A DNA stretch of 36,236 nt from Candidatus Poribacteria bacterium. GTDB lineage: Bacteria; Poribacteria; WGA-4E; WGA-3G. Shown here in pieces: positions 7,614 to 16,423 of the stretch. Each line of letters opens with the position of its first letter. Position 1 is the first letter of the stretch. A model generated the notes under the pieces. It saw nothing but the letters and a program-made list of their open reading frames with translations, had not been told where the DNA came from and did not search any database. The stretch is from the NCBI GenBank assembly GCA_022821965.1, contig JAJECN010000004.1, forward strand, positions 1 to 36,236, given 5' to 3'. The translations under genes and the position numbers were made by a program.

Positions 7614-10133
7614 ATGTATCCGGCGAATCTGAAAAAAGAGAGGAAGTTATCTGTAAAAAGTGACGTAAATTTTCAAAACTTCTGGGTGCTTCTTGCGATT
7701 GTTTTAATCCTTCAAACACCGATTAACGTGTTCGCTGAAGACGAAGACGCAGCAGCACACCGAACCGCAACCGCTGTCCGAATTACTGGCGCATCACCAC
7801 AAGTAGATGGCGTTTTGGACGACGAGATATGGAAAAAGGCACCACTCCACGAAGGCTTTCGCCAACGCGAACCGGACGAAGCGAAACCCGCAACCGAACG
7901 CATCACCTTCCAAATCGCTTACGATGACGAGGCACTCTATTTCGCAGTGATGTGCTATGACAGTGAACCCGACAAAATCGTTTCCCGACTGGTCAGGCGA
8001 GACACCGATATTGAATCAGACAGAGTCACCATCAGTCTCGCACCGCATCAGAACCGGGTGCGTGGGTTTTGGTTTACTGTCTATTCTTCTGGGTCTGTCA
8101 CAGACGGTACCGTTACGGATGAATATAACCCTCCGTTTGACGACACATGGGACGGTGTGTGGGACGTGAAACCTCAGATTCACAACAATGGTTGGGCAGC
8201 CGAGTATAAAATCCCGTTTTATATCTTGCGGTTTTCCCCAAAAGATGAATACACGTGGGGATTACAGGTTGAGCGGTACATCAGTCGAAAAAAAGAGATG
8301 GACCACTGGCGATTGGTCAAACTCGATGCGCCGAGCTGGGTGTCTCGCTTCGGGGACCTCACCGGTATCAAAAATATCAATCCACCCCGTCATCTTGAGA
8401 TCGTGCCTTACGTCATGGGACGCACACGGTTCGACGATGACACCGACCTGTGGGGCAATATCGGCACCGATGTGCGACTTGGGATTACCTCTGGAATTAC
8501 ACTTGACGCAACAGTTAACCCCGATTTCGGACAGGTAGAAGCCGATCCAGCAACGCTAAATCTTTCCGCTTATGAGGAATACTTTTCGGAACGCCGTCCC
8601 TTCTTTGTTAAAGATTCAACTGCCTTTGACCACGCGGATTATCTCTTCTTTTACTCGCGGCGGATTGGGAGAAGACCAGGGCACTTTCAGGTACCCCACG
8701 ATGCTACCGAACTGAGTCGTCCGGAAGCAACAACGATTCTCGGTGCCGCTAAGATTGTCGGCAGAACGGAAGGCGGGACATCTTTCGGCATCATGGAAGC
8801 CATTACTGCGCCAGAGCACGTACAGATTGAACAGACGGTCAATGGAAAGAAGGTCCAAAACGATCACCTCATTGAACCCTTAACGAATTACTTTGTCGGT
8901 CGACTGAAGCAAAGTGTTCTAAAAGGGAACTCGACCATTGGGCTAATAACAACCGCTGTGAATCGATGGGATTCTAACACGGCGTATGTCGGGGGTCTCG
9001 ATTGGGATTTGAGATTTGCCAATGATATGTACCAGATAACCGGTACCCTTGCCGGAAGTCAGGCAGGCAAACCGGATGCACGCAAGTCTGGATATATTGC
9101 ACTCCTTGAGCTTGATAAAAAAGGTGGATGGTTGAGAGGTGAAACATACTTGGAAGCGGTATCCCCTGACCTCGATATAAACGACCTCGGTATCAATTGG
9201 CGAACGAATACTCTGGACTGGGCTTATTATCTCTCGGCGAACAAGGAGAAACCATTTAGCATCTTCAGACGCGTTTCTCTTTACGCCTCCGGCGATAGAA
9301 TCTGGACCTACGAGGGTGACAGTCTCAGTGTTTGGCATAGTATGGCGGTAGAGGCGCAATTCAAGAATTATTGGGAGTGGACGGTCGGCGTTGGGCGCAA
9401 CTTTGAATCGTTTAGCGATCGCGACGTTCAACGCGGCGGAACCCTGATTAAGAGACCTGCAGTCTGGTGGATGTTTACAGCACTCTCAACGGATAGTCGC
9501 AGAAGGGTTCAACTCCAATTGAACCCGCGTTGGTGGAGAACTTCTATCTATTATTGGGAGCCGAATAGACAGAGTTATGGCTCCAACGTGGATCTCCACA
9601 TCCGCATTCGCCTCGCACCCAATATTGAATTTACCATAGGTCCGAATTATACCTACGGCGTGCGGGATGCACAATGGGTGGATCTCGTGGAAGATAACGT
9701 CAACGGACAGATCAAAAAACACTATGTCTATGGAGAGTTAGAAAGTCAAACGCTTGACCTTACCACGCGCGCCGACATCAGTTTTACACCGACACTGAGT
9801 CTACAGCTCTTCCTGCAACCCTTCTTGACGGTCGGCGAATATACAAACTTCAAGGAGCTCATGGCACCGAAGACCTATCAGTTCAAACCGTATCCCTTGG
9901 AAGGAAATCGCGACTTCCACTGGCGCTCTTTGCGAGGCAACGCTGTCCTTCGCTGGGAGTTCCAGCCTGGAAGCACACTGTTTTTGGTTTGGACACAATC
10001 ACGGGAAACTGACGTGACATCCATCACGGGAACTGACTTTGAGTTTCGTCCATTGCAGAGTTTAGGAAGCAGTTTCACCCATGAAGGGGAGAACATCTTT
10101 CTGGTGAAATGCCGATATTGGTTCGGCATGTAA
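7614..10133 (+). CDS. DUF5916 outer-membrane protein with CBM9-like N-terminal domain
   Basis: This is an 839-residue exported protein. After about 20 polar residues comes a hydrophobic stretch (FWVLLAIVLILQTPINVFA) that serves as signal peptide. A family 9 carbohydrate-binding-like domain follows at roughly 60-250 (DGVLDDEIWKKAPL, FQIAYDDEALYFAVMCYD, GWAAEYKIPF). The DUF5916 region follows, with its signature EYFSERRPFFVKDS near 320, and then alternating strands to the end that look like an outer-membrane barrel. The chain closes with RYWFGM, an aromatic-rich barrel end. AAGGAG precedes ATG 7614. The family's role is unsettled; the Fur box 45 bases upstream suggests induction by iron shortage. 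It appears monocistronic. Confidence 0.85.
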   Translation: MYPANLKKERKLSVKSDVNFQNFWVLLAIVLILQTPINVFAEDEDAAAHRTATAVRITGASPQVDGVLDDEIWKKAPLHEGFRQREPDEAKPATERITFQIAYDDEALYFAVMCYDSEPDKIVSRLVRRDTDIESDRVTISLAPHQNRVRGFWFTVYSSGSVTDGTVTDEYNPPFDDTWDGVWDVKPQIHNNGWAAEYKIPFYILRFSPKDEYTWGLQVERYISRKKEMDHWRLVKLDAPSWVSRFGDLTGIKNINPPRHLEIVPYVMGRTRFDDDTDLWGNIGTDVRLGITSGITLDATVNPDFGQVEADPATLNLSAYEEYFSERRPFFVKDSTAFDHADYLFFYSRRIGRRPGHFQVPHDATELSRPEATTILGAAKIVGRTEGGTSFGIMEAITAPEHVQIEQTVNGKKVQNDHLIEPLTNYFVGRLKQSVLKGNSTIGLITTAVNRWDSNTAYVGGLDWDLRFANDMYQITGTLAGSQAGKPDARKSGYIALLELDKKGGWLRGETYLEAVSPDLDINDLGINWRTNTLDWAYYLSANKEKPFSIFRRVSLYASGDRIWTYEGDSLSVWHSMAVEAQFKNYWEWTVGVGRNFESFSDRDVQRGGTLIKRPAVWWMFTALSTDSRRRVQLQLNPRWWRTSIYYWEPNRQSYGSNVDLHIRIRLAPNIEFTIGPNYTYGVRDAQWVDLVEDNVNGQIKKHYVYGELESQTLDLTTRADISFTPTLSLQLFLQPFLTVGEYTNFKELMAPKTYQFKPYPLEGNRDFHWRSLRGNAVLRWEFQPGSTLFLVWTQSRETDVTSITGTDFEFRPLQSLGSSFTHEGENIFLVKCRYWFGM

Positions 10134-10144
10134 TCATCCAACTT

Positions 10145-10262
10145 ATACCATTTCTGATTGAAATTGTAGCATAAACTTTTAGTTTGTGTTCCCTTGTAGC
10201 ATAGACTGTTAGTCTGTGCACTCAGGTGAGGCTAATGCGATATAAACTTTTAGAAATGGTAT
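10145..10262. repeat. MITE-like element with internal tandem units
   Basis: Perfect 11-base terminal inverted repeats ATACCATTTCT (10145-10155) and AGAAATGGTAT (10252-10262) enclose 118 bases. Inside are two tandem units starting TGTAGCATAAACTTTTAGTT and TGTAGCATAGACTGTTAGTC, each a small palindrome, and a third partial unit at the right end. The palindrome ACAAACTTTTAGTTTG recurs near 13548, and ATACCATTTCTGA recurs once at 30413. It lies between the DUF5916 gene and the GC-rich siderophore-interacting protein. Confidence 0.65.
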
Positions 10263-10300
10263 TAGAGAAAATTTAACGACTGAAAAACGGAGGTAGACCC

Positions 10301-11093
10301 ATGTATGGAGAAGTACAAAGCACCCAACGCCTGACCCCGTCAATGGTGCGCGTCGTGTTAGGCGGCGGCGACTTGGACGGATTCATTTCCACCCCCTATT
10401 CGGATCAGTACATCCACGCCCAGTTCTTTCCGGGCGGGGAACCCTACACAGCCCCATTTGATCTGGCTGACTTTGAAGCACTCGACAGCGACCAGCGACC
10501 CCGGGGGCGCCATTACACGGTGCGCCTGGGACCAAGACCGGCGGGAACTCACCATCGACTTCGTCGCCCACGGCGACCACGGCTACGCAGGCCCCTGGGC
10601 GCAACGCGCCCAGCCGGGTGACTGCCTCCAATTCAGGGGACCGAGCGGCGCATACGCGCCTGACCCCGATGCAGCGTGGCACCTCATGGCAGGTGACGAG
10701 AGCGCGTTGCCTGCCATTGGCGCATCACTGGACGCACTCACCCCAGGAGCTCGCGCGGTGGTGTTGGTGGTAGTTGACGGTCCTGATCACGAACTGGTAC
10801 TCACTACGCCTGGCGATGCCAACATCACCTATTTGCATCGACGCAGCACCGAGAACCCTGTGACGCTGCTACCCGATGCCGTTGCTGGCATGGACTTTGC
10901 GCCAGGACCGGTGGATGTGTTCGTCCACGGGGAGGCAGGCGAGGTACGAGCGGTGCGCAAGCACCTATTGTCCGAACGCGGGATCGACAGAAAAAAGGCA
11001 TCAATCTCTCCGTATTGGCGACGCACAATGACCGACGAGGAATGGCGGACCATTAAATCCGCCTGGCTGGCAGACCAAGCGAACGACATCTGA
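10301..11093 (+). pseudogene. siderophore-interacting protein (SIP/FAD-binding reductase), frameshifted
   Basis: Two overlapping frames make one SIP-family flavin reductase of about 263 residues, a protein that reduces ferric siderophores in the cytoplasm. Frame 1 (from 10301) gives MYGEVQSTQRLTPSMVRVVL and RPRGRHYTVR, the FAD-binding barrel. Frame 2 (to 11093) gives AWDQDRRELTIDFVAHG, then LMAGDESALPAI (NAD(P)-binding start) and the SIP C-terminus. The switch is at about 10522-10526, in GTGCGCCTGG; a lost GC pair from GCGCGC would restore the family consensus. The segment is strikingly GC-rich: I counted 41/60 and 47/60 G+C at 10501-10560 and 10561-10620, against 29/60 at 10021-10080. It has no Fur box. 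This suggests a transferred and now decaying gene, although a sequencing error would look the same. Confidence 0.85.
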
Positions 11094-11222
11094 GGATTGA
11101 TCATTCGGCGGGTGTCTGCCATTGAGCACGTGGAGCGCGTACTGAGTCTTCTCGGACTTGAAAGAAACTTGTGACATTCCAATAGGTTGAGGAACGAACC
11201 CAACAGCAATAGAGGTGTTTCA

Positions 11223-12386
11223 ATGAAAATAAAAATTTATGATGCTACGAATGACGCGGACCGAAACCCGCGACCGGCTTTAAGTGTCACGTGGATCATG
11301 CTTCGAACCGAAGACGATAAACAGTTGAGCGGGCTCGGGCTTCGTGAATACCAAATGCGATTCGGGTTTGCACAACTCAAGATGGGAGGCATTGAAGGGG
11401 TCAATACAACGGAGGGGCATCGCAACAAAGGATACTCTCGACGCGTCATGGAAGCCACCATGGCGTTCATGAACGAGAATGGATACGATGTCTCTATGCT
11501 CTTCGGTATTCCAAACTTCTATCATAAATTTGGCTATGCAACAGCGATACCTGAAACTTATGTGGAATTTGATACCAAAGATGTGCCAACGGCTGCCCCC
11601 ACATATCAAGTCCGAAAGTTTCAGACAGAGGACGCACCGAAAATCGTCGATCTCTATTCAGCAAATAACGCTGAACGGACAGGGACACCCTTGAGAACAG
11701 GAATCGGTTGGAAAGAATTCACGCGGAGGGGTGGAATCCTTCCCGATCCTTATGTCGTCCTCAACGAAACCGATGAAGTGATCGGCTATTTCGTCTGCGA
11801 TGGGGATAATGCTAAAAAAGACATGATTGCGCGAAACTGTACCCTTGTTGATATCGGGTTTCAGGACAGAACGATTTTTGAGACAATTGCCCACTTTCTC
11901 GCCCACGGTGTGGAGTACATCAGCGCGGATCGGATTAGGTGTGCGATACCCGCAGACCACCCATTCGCTATCTTCTGTCGACGCTATGGCTGCTGGACGA
12001 ATACCTATACCCCGAAGGATCACATGGGCATGATGCGGATTATAAACCAGTCGAGCACTCTAAAAAAGATTACGGGTGAGTTGGAAAGACGCCTACAACG
12101 CGAGACTGAACTCTCCCAATGGAGTGGGAAAATTCTCATCTCGACAGATATTGGACAGGATTGCTTGGAAATTGATCAAGGCAGCGTCGCACATACCAAC
12201 AATTGTGAGAACGGCTTCCATCTTGAGATACCGCAGGACAAACTCATCCAACTAATGATGGGACGGCGAGGCATCAAAGATCTTGCCATTGAACCCGATG
12301 TTTGGGTAAACGTGGGAATTATTCCGGTACTGGACACCCTCTTCCCACTCAGTTATCCGCACGTTTGGTGGTCCGATCGATTTTAG
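11223..12386 (+). CDS. Eis-like GNAT N-acetyltransferase with SCP2-like C-terminus
   Basis: This is a 387-residue protein of the Eis/YP_ type: tandem GNAT domains followed by a sterol-carrier-like domain. The first GNAT has the acetyl-CoA loop GVNTTEGHRNKGYSRRVM near residues 60-78. The region LFGIPNFYHKFGYATAIPETYVE is typical of these proteins. The C-terminal 90 or so residues (CLEIDQGSVAH, FHLEIPQDKLIQLMMG) match the SCP2-like pattern. Family members acetylate amines such as aminoglycosides or lysines; the substrate here is unknown. I chose ATG 11223 over an upstream in-frame ATG at 11187 because GAGGTG lies just before it. Composition returns to the local norm immediately after the GC-rich SIP remnant. 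Confidence 0.82.
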   Translation: MKIKIYDATNDADRNPRPALSVTWIMLRTEDDKQLSGLGLREYQMRFGFAQLKMGGIEGVNTTEGHRNKGYSRRVMEATMAFMNENGYDVSMLFGIPNFYHKFGYATAIPETYVEFDTKDVPTAAPTYQVRKFQTEDAPKIVDLYSANNAERTGTPLRTGIGWKEFTRRGGILPDPYVVLNETDEVIGYFVCDGDNAKKDMIARNCTLVDIGFQDRTIFETIAHFLAHGVEYISADRIRCAIPADHPFAIFCRRYGCWTNTYTPKDHMGMMRIINQSSTLKKITGELERRLQRETELSQWSGKILISTDIGQDCLEIDQGSVAHTNNCENGFHLEIPQDKLIQLMMGRRGIKDLAIEPDVWVNVGIIPVLDTLFPLSYPHVWWSDRF

Positions 12387-12423
12387 TGGATGTGTGAACT
12401 ATCTATTCATTAAGGAGAAATTT

Positions 12424-13455
12424 ATGAGAAACAGATTTTCCATTTCATTAATTTGGGTTGCCATATTTGCGTTGACAACAAACACCTTTGCCCAAGATTT
12501 CACACAATCGGATTTACCGGAAGGTGCCAAAGCGCGCCTTGACAAAGGTATAATAAGCGAAATCGCGTATTCTCCCGATGGCAAGTACCTCGCGGTAGCG
12601 AGTGGTACTGAAATTTGGCTTTACGACGCGCAGACAGGTCAAGAACTTAACCTACTCACAGGGCATACCGATGCGGTCATTAGCATAGCATTTAGTCCGG
12701 ATAGCAACACTCTTACCAGTGGTGGTTCGGACGGTACTGTCCATCTGTGGGATACTGCAACTAACAGCAAGATACGAACGCTCACAGCGCATACCGGAGC
12801 CATTACCGTTGCGTTTAGTCCCGATGGCAAAACCCTCGCAAGTGGTAATAGAGACGGGGTCATCCGTCTCTGGGACATTGCGACTGACAGCGAGATACGA
12901 ACCCTTAAAGGACATGTAGGTTGGGTCAGTAGCATAGCGTTTAGTCCAGATAGTAAGACCCTCACCAGTGGTGGTTCGGACCGCACTGTTCGTTTGTGGG
13001 ACGTTGCAACAAGCAATGAAATACAAACCCTTACGGCGCATACGGATGCGGTCGTTAGCATAGCGTTTAGTCCAGATAGTAAGACCCTTGCAAGTGGTAG
13101 TAGGGACAACACACTCCGTCTGTGGGACATTGCAACCGGCAACGAAATACACACCCTCACAGCACATACGGGGCCGGTTATTGGCATAGCGTTTAGTCCC
13201 GATGGCAACACCCTCGCAAGTATCGCGTTGGATAGCACGATGTTATTGTGGGAGCTACACCCTGCTGCACCTGCGAAACCTGCTGAAGATGTCAACAAGG
13301 ATGGTGTTGTTAACATCCTTGACCTAACTTTGGTTGCATCCAACTTCGGTAAAAGCGGGGAAAACGATGCGGATGTCAACGCGGATGGCCTCGTGAATAT
13401 ACTGGATTTGACGTTGGTTGCTGCAGCATTTGGAAATATTGCCGCTGCCCCCTAA
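12424..13455 (+). CDS. secreted WD40 propeller with C-terminal dockerin-like repeats
   Basis: This is a 343-residue protein with a signal peptide (MRNRFSISLIWVAIFALTTNTFA). Six WD40 units follow; five are near-identical at DNA level, with a period of about 126 bases. They share AFSPD(G/S)xTLxSG, often GSRDxTxRLWDxAT. The third unit is one residue shorter. The tail carries two dockerin-type calcium loops, DVNKDGVVNILDLTLVASNF and DVNADGLVNILDLTLVAAAF. Such tails may dock or stabilise proteins outside the cytoplasm; no cohesin is visible here. AAGGAG precedes ATG 12424, which I chose over ATG 12394. The closeness of the repeats points to recent unit duplication or gene conversion. Confidence 0.88.
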   Translation: MRNRFSISLIWVAIFALTTNTFAQDFTQSDLPEGAKARLDKGIISEIAYSPDGKYLAVASGTEIWLYDAQTGQELNLLTGHTDAVISIAFSPDSNTLTSGGSDGTVHLWDTATNSKIRTLTAHTGAITVAFSPDGKTLASGNRDGVIRLWDIATDSEIRTLKGHVGWVSSIAFSPDSKTLTSGGSDRTVRLWDVATSNEIQTLTAHTDAVVSIAFSPDSKTLASGSRDNTLRLWDIATGNEIHTLTAHTGPVIGIAFSPDGNTLASIALDSTMLLWELHPAAPAKPAEDVNKDGVVNILDLTLVASNFGKSGENDADVNADGLVNILDLTLVAAAFGNIAAAP

Positions 13456-13658
13456 ATATGGAGGCAGTCTTTAACGTGAGCTAGGTTTGAGCATTGTGTG
13501 TGTGTCAAAGGTTACGTTGGACAGCGTGAAGCCCTCAATTGTAGTACAAACTTTTAGTTTGGGTCGTGTGCAAATTCACAGTTCACGTTACAGTACAGGT
13601 AGAAATCTTTTACTGAACTCACGTTACTTAGAAACTTCGATATTTTTTGCAGATTTTT

Positions 13659-13687
13659 TTGACATTCACGAAAATAGTGGGTATAAT
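13659..13687 (+). promoter_or_regulatory. sigma70-type promoter P1 of the porin-imelysin operon
   Basis: TTGACA (13659-13664), a 17-base spacer and TATAAT (13682-13687) match the consensus at every position. It is one of three related promoter modules in the window, with 13731 and 5574. Confidence 0.8.
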
Positions 13688-13730
13688 TAATACAATTCTT
13701 GCGGTCTCCATAGAATTGATTGTCATTTTT

Positions 13731-13759
13731 TTGACATTCGCGAGAATTGTGGGTATAAT
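13731..13759 (+). promoter_or_regulatory. sigma70-type promoter P2 of the porin-imelysin operon
   Basis: TTGACA (13731-13736), a 17-base spacer and TATAAT (13754-13759) are again perfect. The Fur box at 13765-13783 begins 5 bases after the -10, covering the expected start site, which is the classic position for repression. Confidence 0.85.
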
Positions 13760-13764
13760 TAACA

Positions 13765-13783
13765 GATAATGAGATTCGTTATC
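13765..13783. promoter_or_regulatory. Fur-box-like operator over the P2 start site
   Basis: GATAATGAGATTCGTTATC has both 8-base arms nearly intact. It overlaps the likely transcription start of P2 at 13731-13759. Confidence 0.85.
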
Positions 13784-13845
13784 AATTTTCAGAGATGCGA
13801 TCTCTAACATAAAATCAAAAAATTAGACTAAACATCACCAAATAT

Positions 13846-13864
13846 GATAATGAGTCTCAGTATC
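13846..13864. promoter_or_regulatory. Fur-box-like operator upstream of the porin start
   Basis: GATAATGAGTCTCAGTATC ends 18 bases before the chosen porin start at 13883. It includes an in-frame ATG that is better read as operator than as a start codon. Confidence 0.8.
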
Positions 13865-13882
13865 ATATCACAAAATATATTT

Positions 13883-15130
13883 ATGAAGAAACAATTGGTT
13901 TTCCCCTTAGTTTGGGGAATGTGTATTTTACTAAGTACCGGTGCTATTGCGGAATCAAATCCATTCTCGGTTTCTGGATATGGCGTGATTAACTACTCCC
14001 ACTTCGATTGGGAGCTCGACCCGGGTAGGCGTGCTGCCATTGATGTGGAACGTTTCGTCATCGCCCCAAAATATCGTATCAACGATACCATCCGACTCGA
14101 ATCAGAACTGGAATTTGAACACGGCGGTACCGGCAGCACGATGGAATTTGACAAATTTGAAGAGTTCGGGGAATTTGAAACAGAGATTGAAAAAGGCGGC
14201 GAAGTGATCGTCGAAAAACTTGCCGTCGTCTTCTCCTTCCAGCCATCCCTAAACTTCCGCGTTGGACATATCATCGTCCCGGTAGGTCTCGTAGCGAAAC
14301 GGCATCGACCGCAACACTACTTCACCACAACCCGCCCCGAAGCGGAAACACACCTCATTCCGACGATCTGGCACGAAACCGGTATTGAACTTTTCGGTTC
14401 ACTCGGTTCACTGAACTATCAAGCGCAGATTGTCAACGGATTAGATTCAACCGGCTTTAGTTCCCGGCACTGGATAGTTCGTGGACACCAACTGCGATTT
14501 GAAACTGTAAATGCTGAAGCACCGGCGTTCGTTGGACGACTCGATTACGCGTTTAATGAAAATGCGACTGTCGGTATCTCTGGCTACTATGGAGACACCG
14601 CGGCGAACCGACCAAAACCCGATGTGGATTTCGATGCACACGTTGGTATTATCAGCCTTCACGGATTTTATGAGGTAAATGCTGTAAAGATCCGTGGGTT
14701 ATTCCTTTGGGGGGCACTCGAAAATGCGGATCGGCTGTCTAAAGTCAATCGGACGCTCTCCAATAATCTCAATGTAAAGCGAACACCAATAGGGAGTTCA
14801 GCCCTGGGTTGGTACATTGAGGCAGGTTACGATATTCTATCATTTTTTAGACAACCAAATAACAAAGCGGAACATCAAGACTTGAAGGATACGCCCCCGG
14901 GCATGGTCTTAGATGTCTTCGCGCGTTACGATTATTACGATACGATGGCGAGCGTTGAAGGGATTATCTTTGACAACCCGCGGTGGGAAAGACGGACATG
15001 GACTTTCGGTATCAACTACCACGTCCATCCACAGTTGGTTTTTAAGAGCCATTATTCACTGCGACGATTGGCAACAACGGATAAAAATAAGGAAAATACC
15101 TTCGCGCTCGGCTTGGGTTTTCAATATTAG
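13883..15130 (+). CDS. porin-like outer-membrane beta-barrel protein
   Basis: This is a 415-residue exported barrel. The signal peptide MKKQLVFPLVWGMCILLSTGAIA ends in a good cleavage site. Amphipathic strands with girdle aromatics follow, and the chain ends FALGLGFQY with a terminal aromatic residue, the usual signal for the BAM machinery. Segments such as LNFRVGHIIVPVGLVAKRHRP resemble phosphate-selective porin (OprO/OprP)-like families. I rejected the in-frame ATG at 13844 because it lies in the Fur-box site and would put a tail before the signal peptide. The imelysin start follows after 9 bases, so the two form an operon under tandem promoters and two Fur boxes. It may pass an iron chelate across the outer membrane. 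Confidence 0.82.
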   Translation: MKKQLVFPLVWGMCILLSTGAIAESNPFSVSGYGVINYSHFDWELDPGRRAAIDVERFVIAPKYRINDTIRLESELEFEHGGTGSTMEFDKFEEFGEFETEIEKGGEVIVEKLAVVFSFQPSLNFRVGHIIVPVGLVAKRHRPQHYFTTTRPEAETHLIPTIWHETGIELFGSLGSLNYQAQIVNGLDSTGFSSRHWIVRGHQLRFETVNAEAPAFVGRLDYAFNENATVGISGYYGDTAANRPKPDVDFDAHVGIISLHGFYEVNAVKIRGLFLWGALENADRLSKVNRTLSNNLNVKRTPIGSSALGWYIEAGYDILSFFRQPNNKAEHQDLKDTPPGMVLDVFARYDYYDTMASVEGIIFDNPRWERRTWTFGINYHVHPQLVFKSHYSLRRLATTDKNKENTFALGLGFQY

Positions 15131-15139
15131 GAGGTTTCT

Positions 15140-16270
15140 ATGAAACTCTATAAAGTTTGGACGCTTTTTGACGCAGCTTGCAAGTCAAAATTTGCTATAG
15201 GACTGTGTTGTTTACTACTCGCATCCACTTTTGTTGTCGGGTGTGGGAGTGACGATGAAACAGATGAGCATGACGACCACGACCACGGTGAAGTTTTTGA
15301 TGCAAGTACAATGCTCAACAATTTCGCTAATACCGTTGTATTAGCAACATACACTGATTTGGATAACAAAGCAGGTGAACTCTTGTCCGCCGTCAAGGCA
15401 TTGGCAGCGGATACCTCACAAGGAAATCTGGAAAAAGCGCAACAGGCGTGGAAAGCAACGCGAACACCGTGGGAACAGAGCGAATCGTTCCTGTTCGGTC
15501 CCGTCGATACGCAAGGGCTTGATCCAGCGTTAGATAGTTGGCCCGTTGATCACGTTAACCTACAATCTGTTCTCGATAGCGGTGATGATTTAACTGTTGA
15601 CTTCGTCAGCGGTTTAGAAGATACGCAGAAAGGATTTCACACAATTGAATTTCTGCTGTTCCGCGATGGAAATCAACGCAAGGCATCAGATATAACCGAT
15701 CGGGAACTGGAGTACCTCGTTTCAACGACTGAGAATCTCAAAACGAGTACTTCTCAACTACGGTTGGCGTGGGCACCTGAAGGCGAAAACTTCAGCAGCG
15801 CAGTTGCACAAGCTGGCACAGGTAGTGTTATCTATCCGTCGCAGAGCTCCGCCGTTCAAGAAATGGTCAACGGTATGATTGTCATCGCTGATGAAGTCGC
15901 GAACGGCAAAATATCTGACCCTTACAACGAATCCGATACAACCCTTGTTGAATCGCAGTTCAGTTTCAACTCCATCTCAGATTTCCAAGACAATATCCGT
16001 GGAATTCAGAACGTCTATATGGGGAAATTTATGACGGATGGACAGGGGCTCAACGAATTCGTGAACAGCCACGACCCTGATTTAGATGCTCGTTTCCAGC
16101 AAGAGGTGCAGGCAGCGATTGACGCTATCGGCGCAATTCCAGATCCGTTCCGCGATTCGATTACAGCGAACCGTGGTGCTGTCCAAGCCGCGATTGATGC
16201 CGTTAGTAAGGTACAACAAACCCTCGAACAAGATATACTCACACTGGTTCAGTCGAGTGAGTTTAATTAA
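15140..16270 (+). CDS. imelysin-family lipoprotein (peptidase M75-like iron protein)
   Basis: This is a 376-residue lipoprotein of the imelysin/IrpA family. The lipobox VVGC puts the lipidated Cys at residue 35. A metal-binding-looking stretch DEHDDHDHGE follows at 43-52. The family motif GxHxxE is present as GFHTIE (G165, H167, E170), and the paired helical halves run to the end. Imelysins are linked to iron uptake at the cell surface or periplasm; peptidase activity is doubtful. The ribosome binding site AGGAGG overlaps the porin stop, so translation of the two is coupled. The gene ends in a hairpin repeat shared with the HmuY gene at 29068. Confidence 0.9.
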   Translation: MKLYKVWTLFDAACKSKFAIGLCCLLLASTFVVGCGSDDETDEHDDHDHGEVFDASTMLNNFANTVVLATYTDLDNKAGELLSAVKALAADTSQGNLEKAQQAWKATRTPWEQSESFLFGPVDTQGLDPALDSWPVDHVNLQSVLDSGDDLTVDFVSGLEDTQKGFHTIEFLLFRDGNQRKASDITDRELEYLVSTTENLKTSTSQLRLAWAPEGENFSSAVAQAGTGSVIYPSQSSAVQEMVNGMIVIADEVANGKISDPYNESDTTLVESQFSFNSISDFQDNIRGIQNVYMGKFMTDGQGLNEFVNSHDPDLDARFQQEVQAAIDAIGAIPDPFRDSITANRGAVQAAIDAVSKVQQTLEQDILTLVQSSEFN

Positions 16271-16299
16271 AGTAGTAGGCACGCTCCGCCGTGCCGTAA
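16269..16299. repeat. 31-base hairpin repeat at the imelysin stop, copy 1
   Basis: The unit begins in the imelysin stop codon and contains GGCACG (16278-16283), a CTCCGC loop and CGTGCC (16290-16295). The same 31 bases, with one difference, occur at 29068-29098 behind a HmuY gene. It is a dispersed repeat that could protect mRNA ends. Confidence 0.7.
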
Positions 16300-16349
16300 A
16301 CACTTAATTCCGAAATATGTAAACGCGAAAGGGCTATTTCGTTTTTGCA

Positions 16350-16382
16350 GGGAACAGCACAGGCACCGTGCTGTTCCCTTAT
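16350..16382 (+). terminator. probable intrinsic terminator after imelysin
   Basis: GGGAACAGCAC (16350-16360) and GTGCTGTTCCC (16368-16378) form a perfect 11-bp stem with a 7-base loop, followed by TTATTATA. The T-rich tail is short, so termination may be partial, letting some transcripts reach the di-heme gene. Confidence 0.65.
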
Positions 16383-16423
16383 TATACATTATATAGCCTT
16401 GTTGTGATGTCAATAACGAAGAA

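Larger units (their letters stand above)
13456..13882 (+). other. 427-base regulatory intergenic region before the porin
   Basis: No gene is visible. A palindromic ACAAACTTTTAGTTTG lies near 13548, and a CACGTTAC motif recurs near 13583 and 13620. The right half holds two tandem sigma70 promoters (13659 and 13731, 72 bases apart) and two Fur-box-like sites (13765, 13846). Confidence 0.7.

Noticed and set aside
10515-10535. Programmed frameshifting in the SIP gene
   Set aside because: No slippery heptamer or downstream pseudoknot is evident, and a missing GC pair explains the break more simply.
11097-11174. 25-codon frame from TTG after the SIP remnant
   Set aside because: It reads RRVSAIEHVERVLSLLGLER, which is protein-like, but it is too short and lacks a ribosome binding site; perhaps a leftover of the transferred GC-rich segment.
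12661-13250. Direct repeats resembling a satellite or CRISPR array
   Set aside because: The period is about 126 bases with conserved WD40 codons and no separate spacers.
12639-13379. Long antisense frames opposite the WD40 gene
   Set aside because: They arise from the repetitive codon pattern of the WD40 units; the translation is low-complexity and has no start context.
13844-13882. Upstream ATG for the porin
   Set aside because: It lies in the Fur-box site and would place 13 residues before the signal peptide; 13883 is better.
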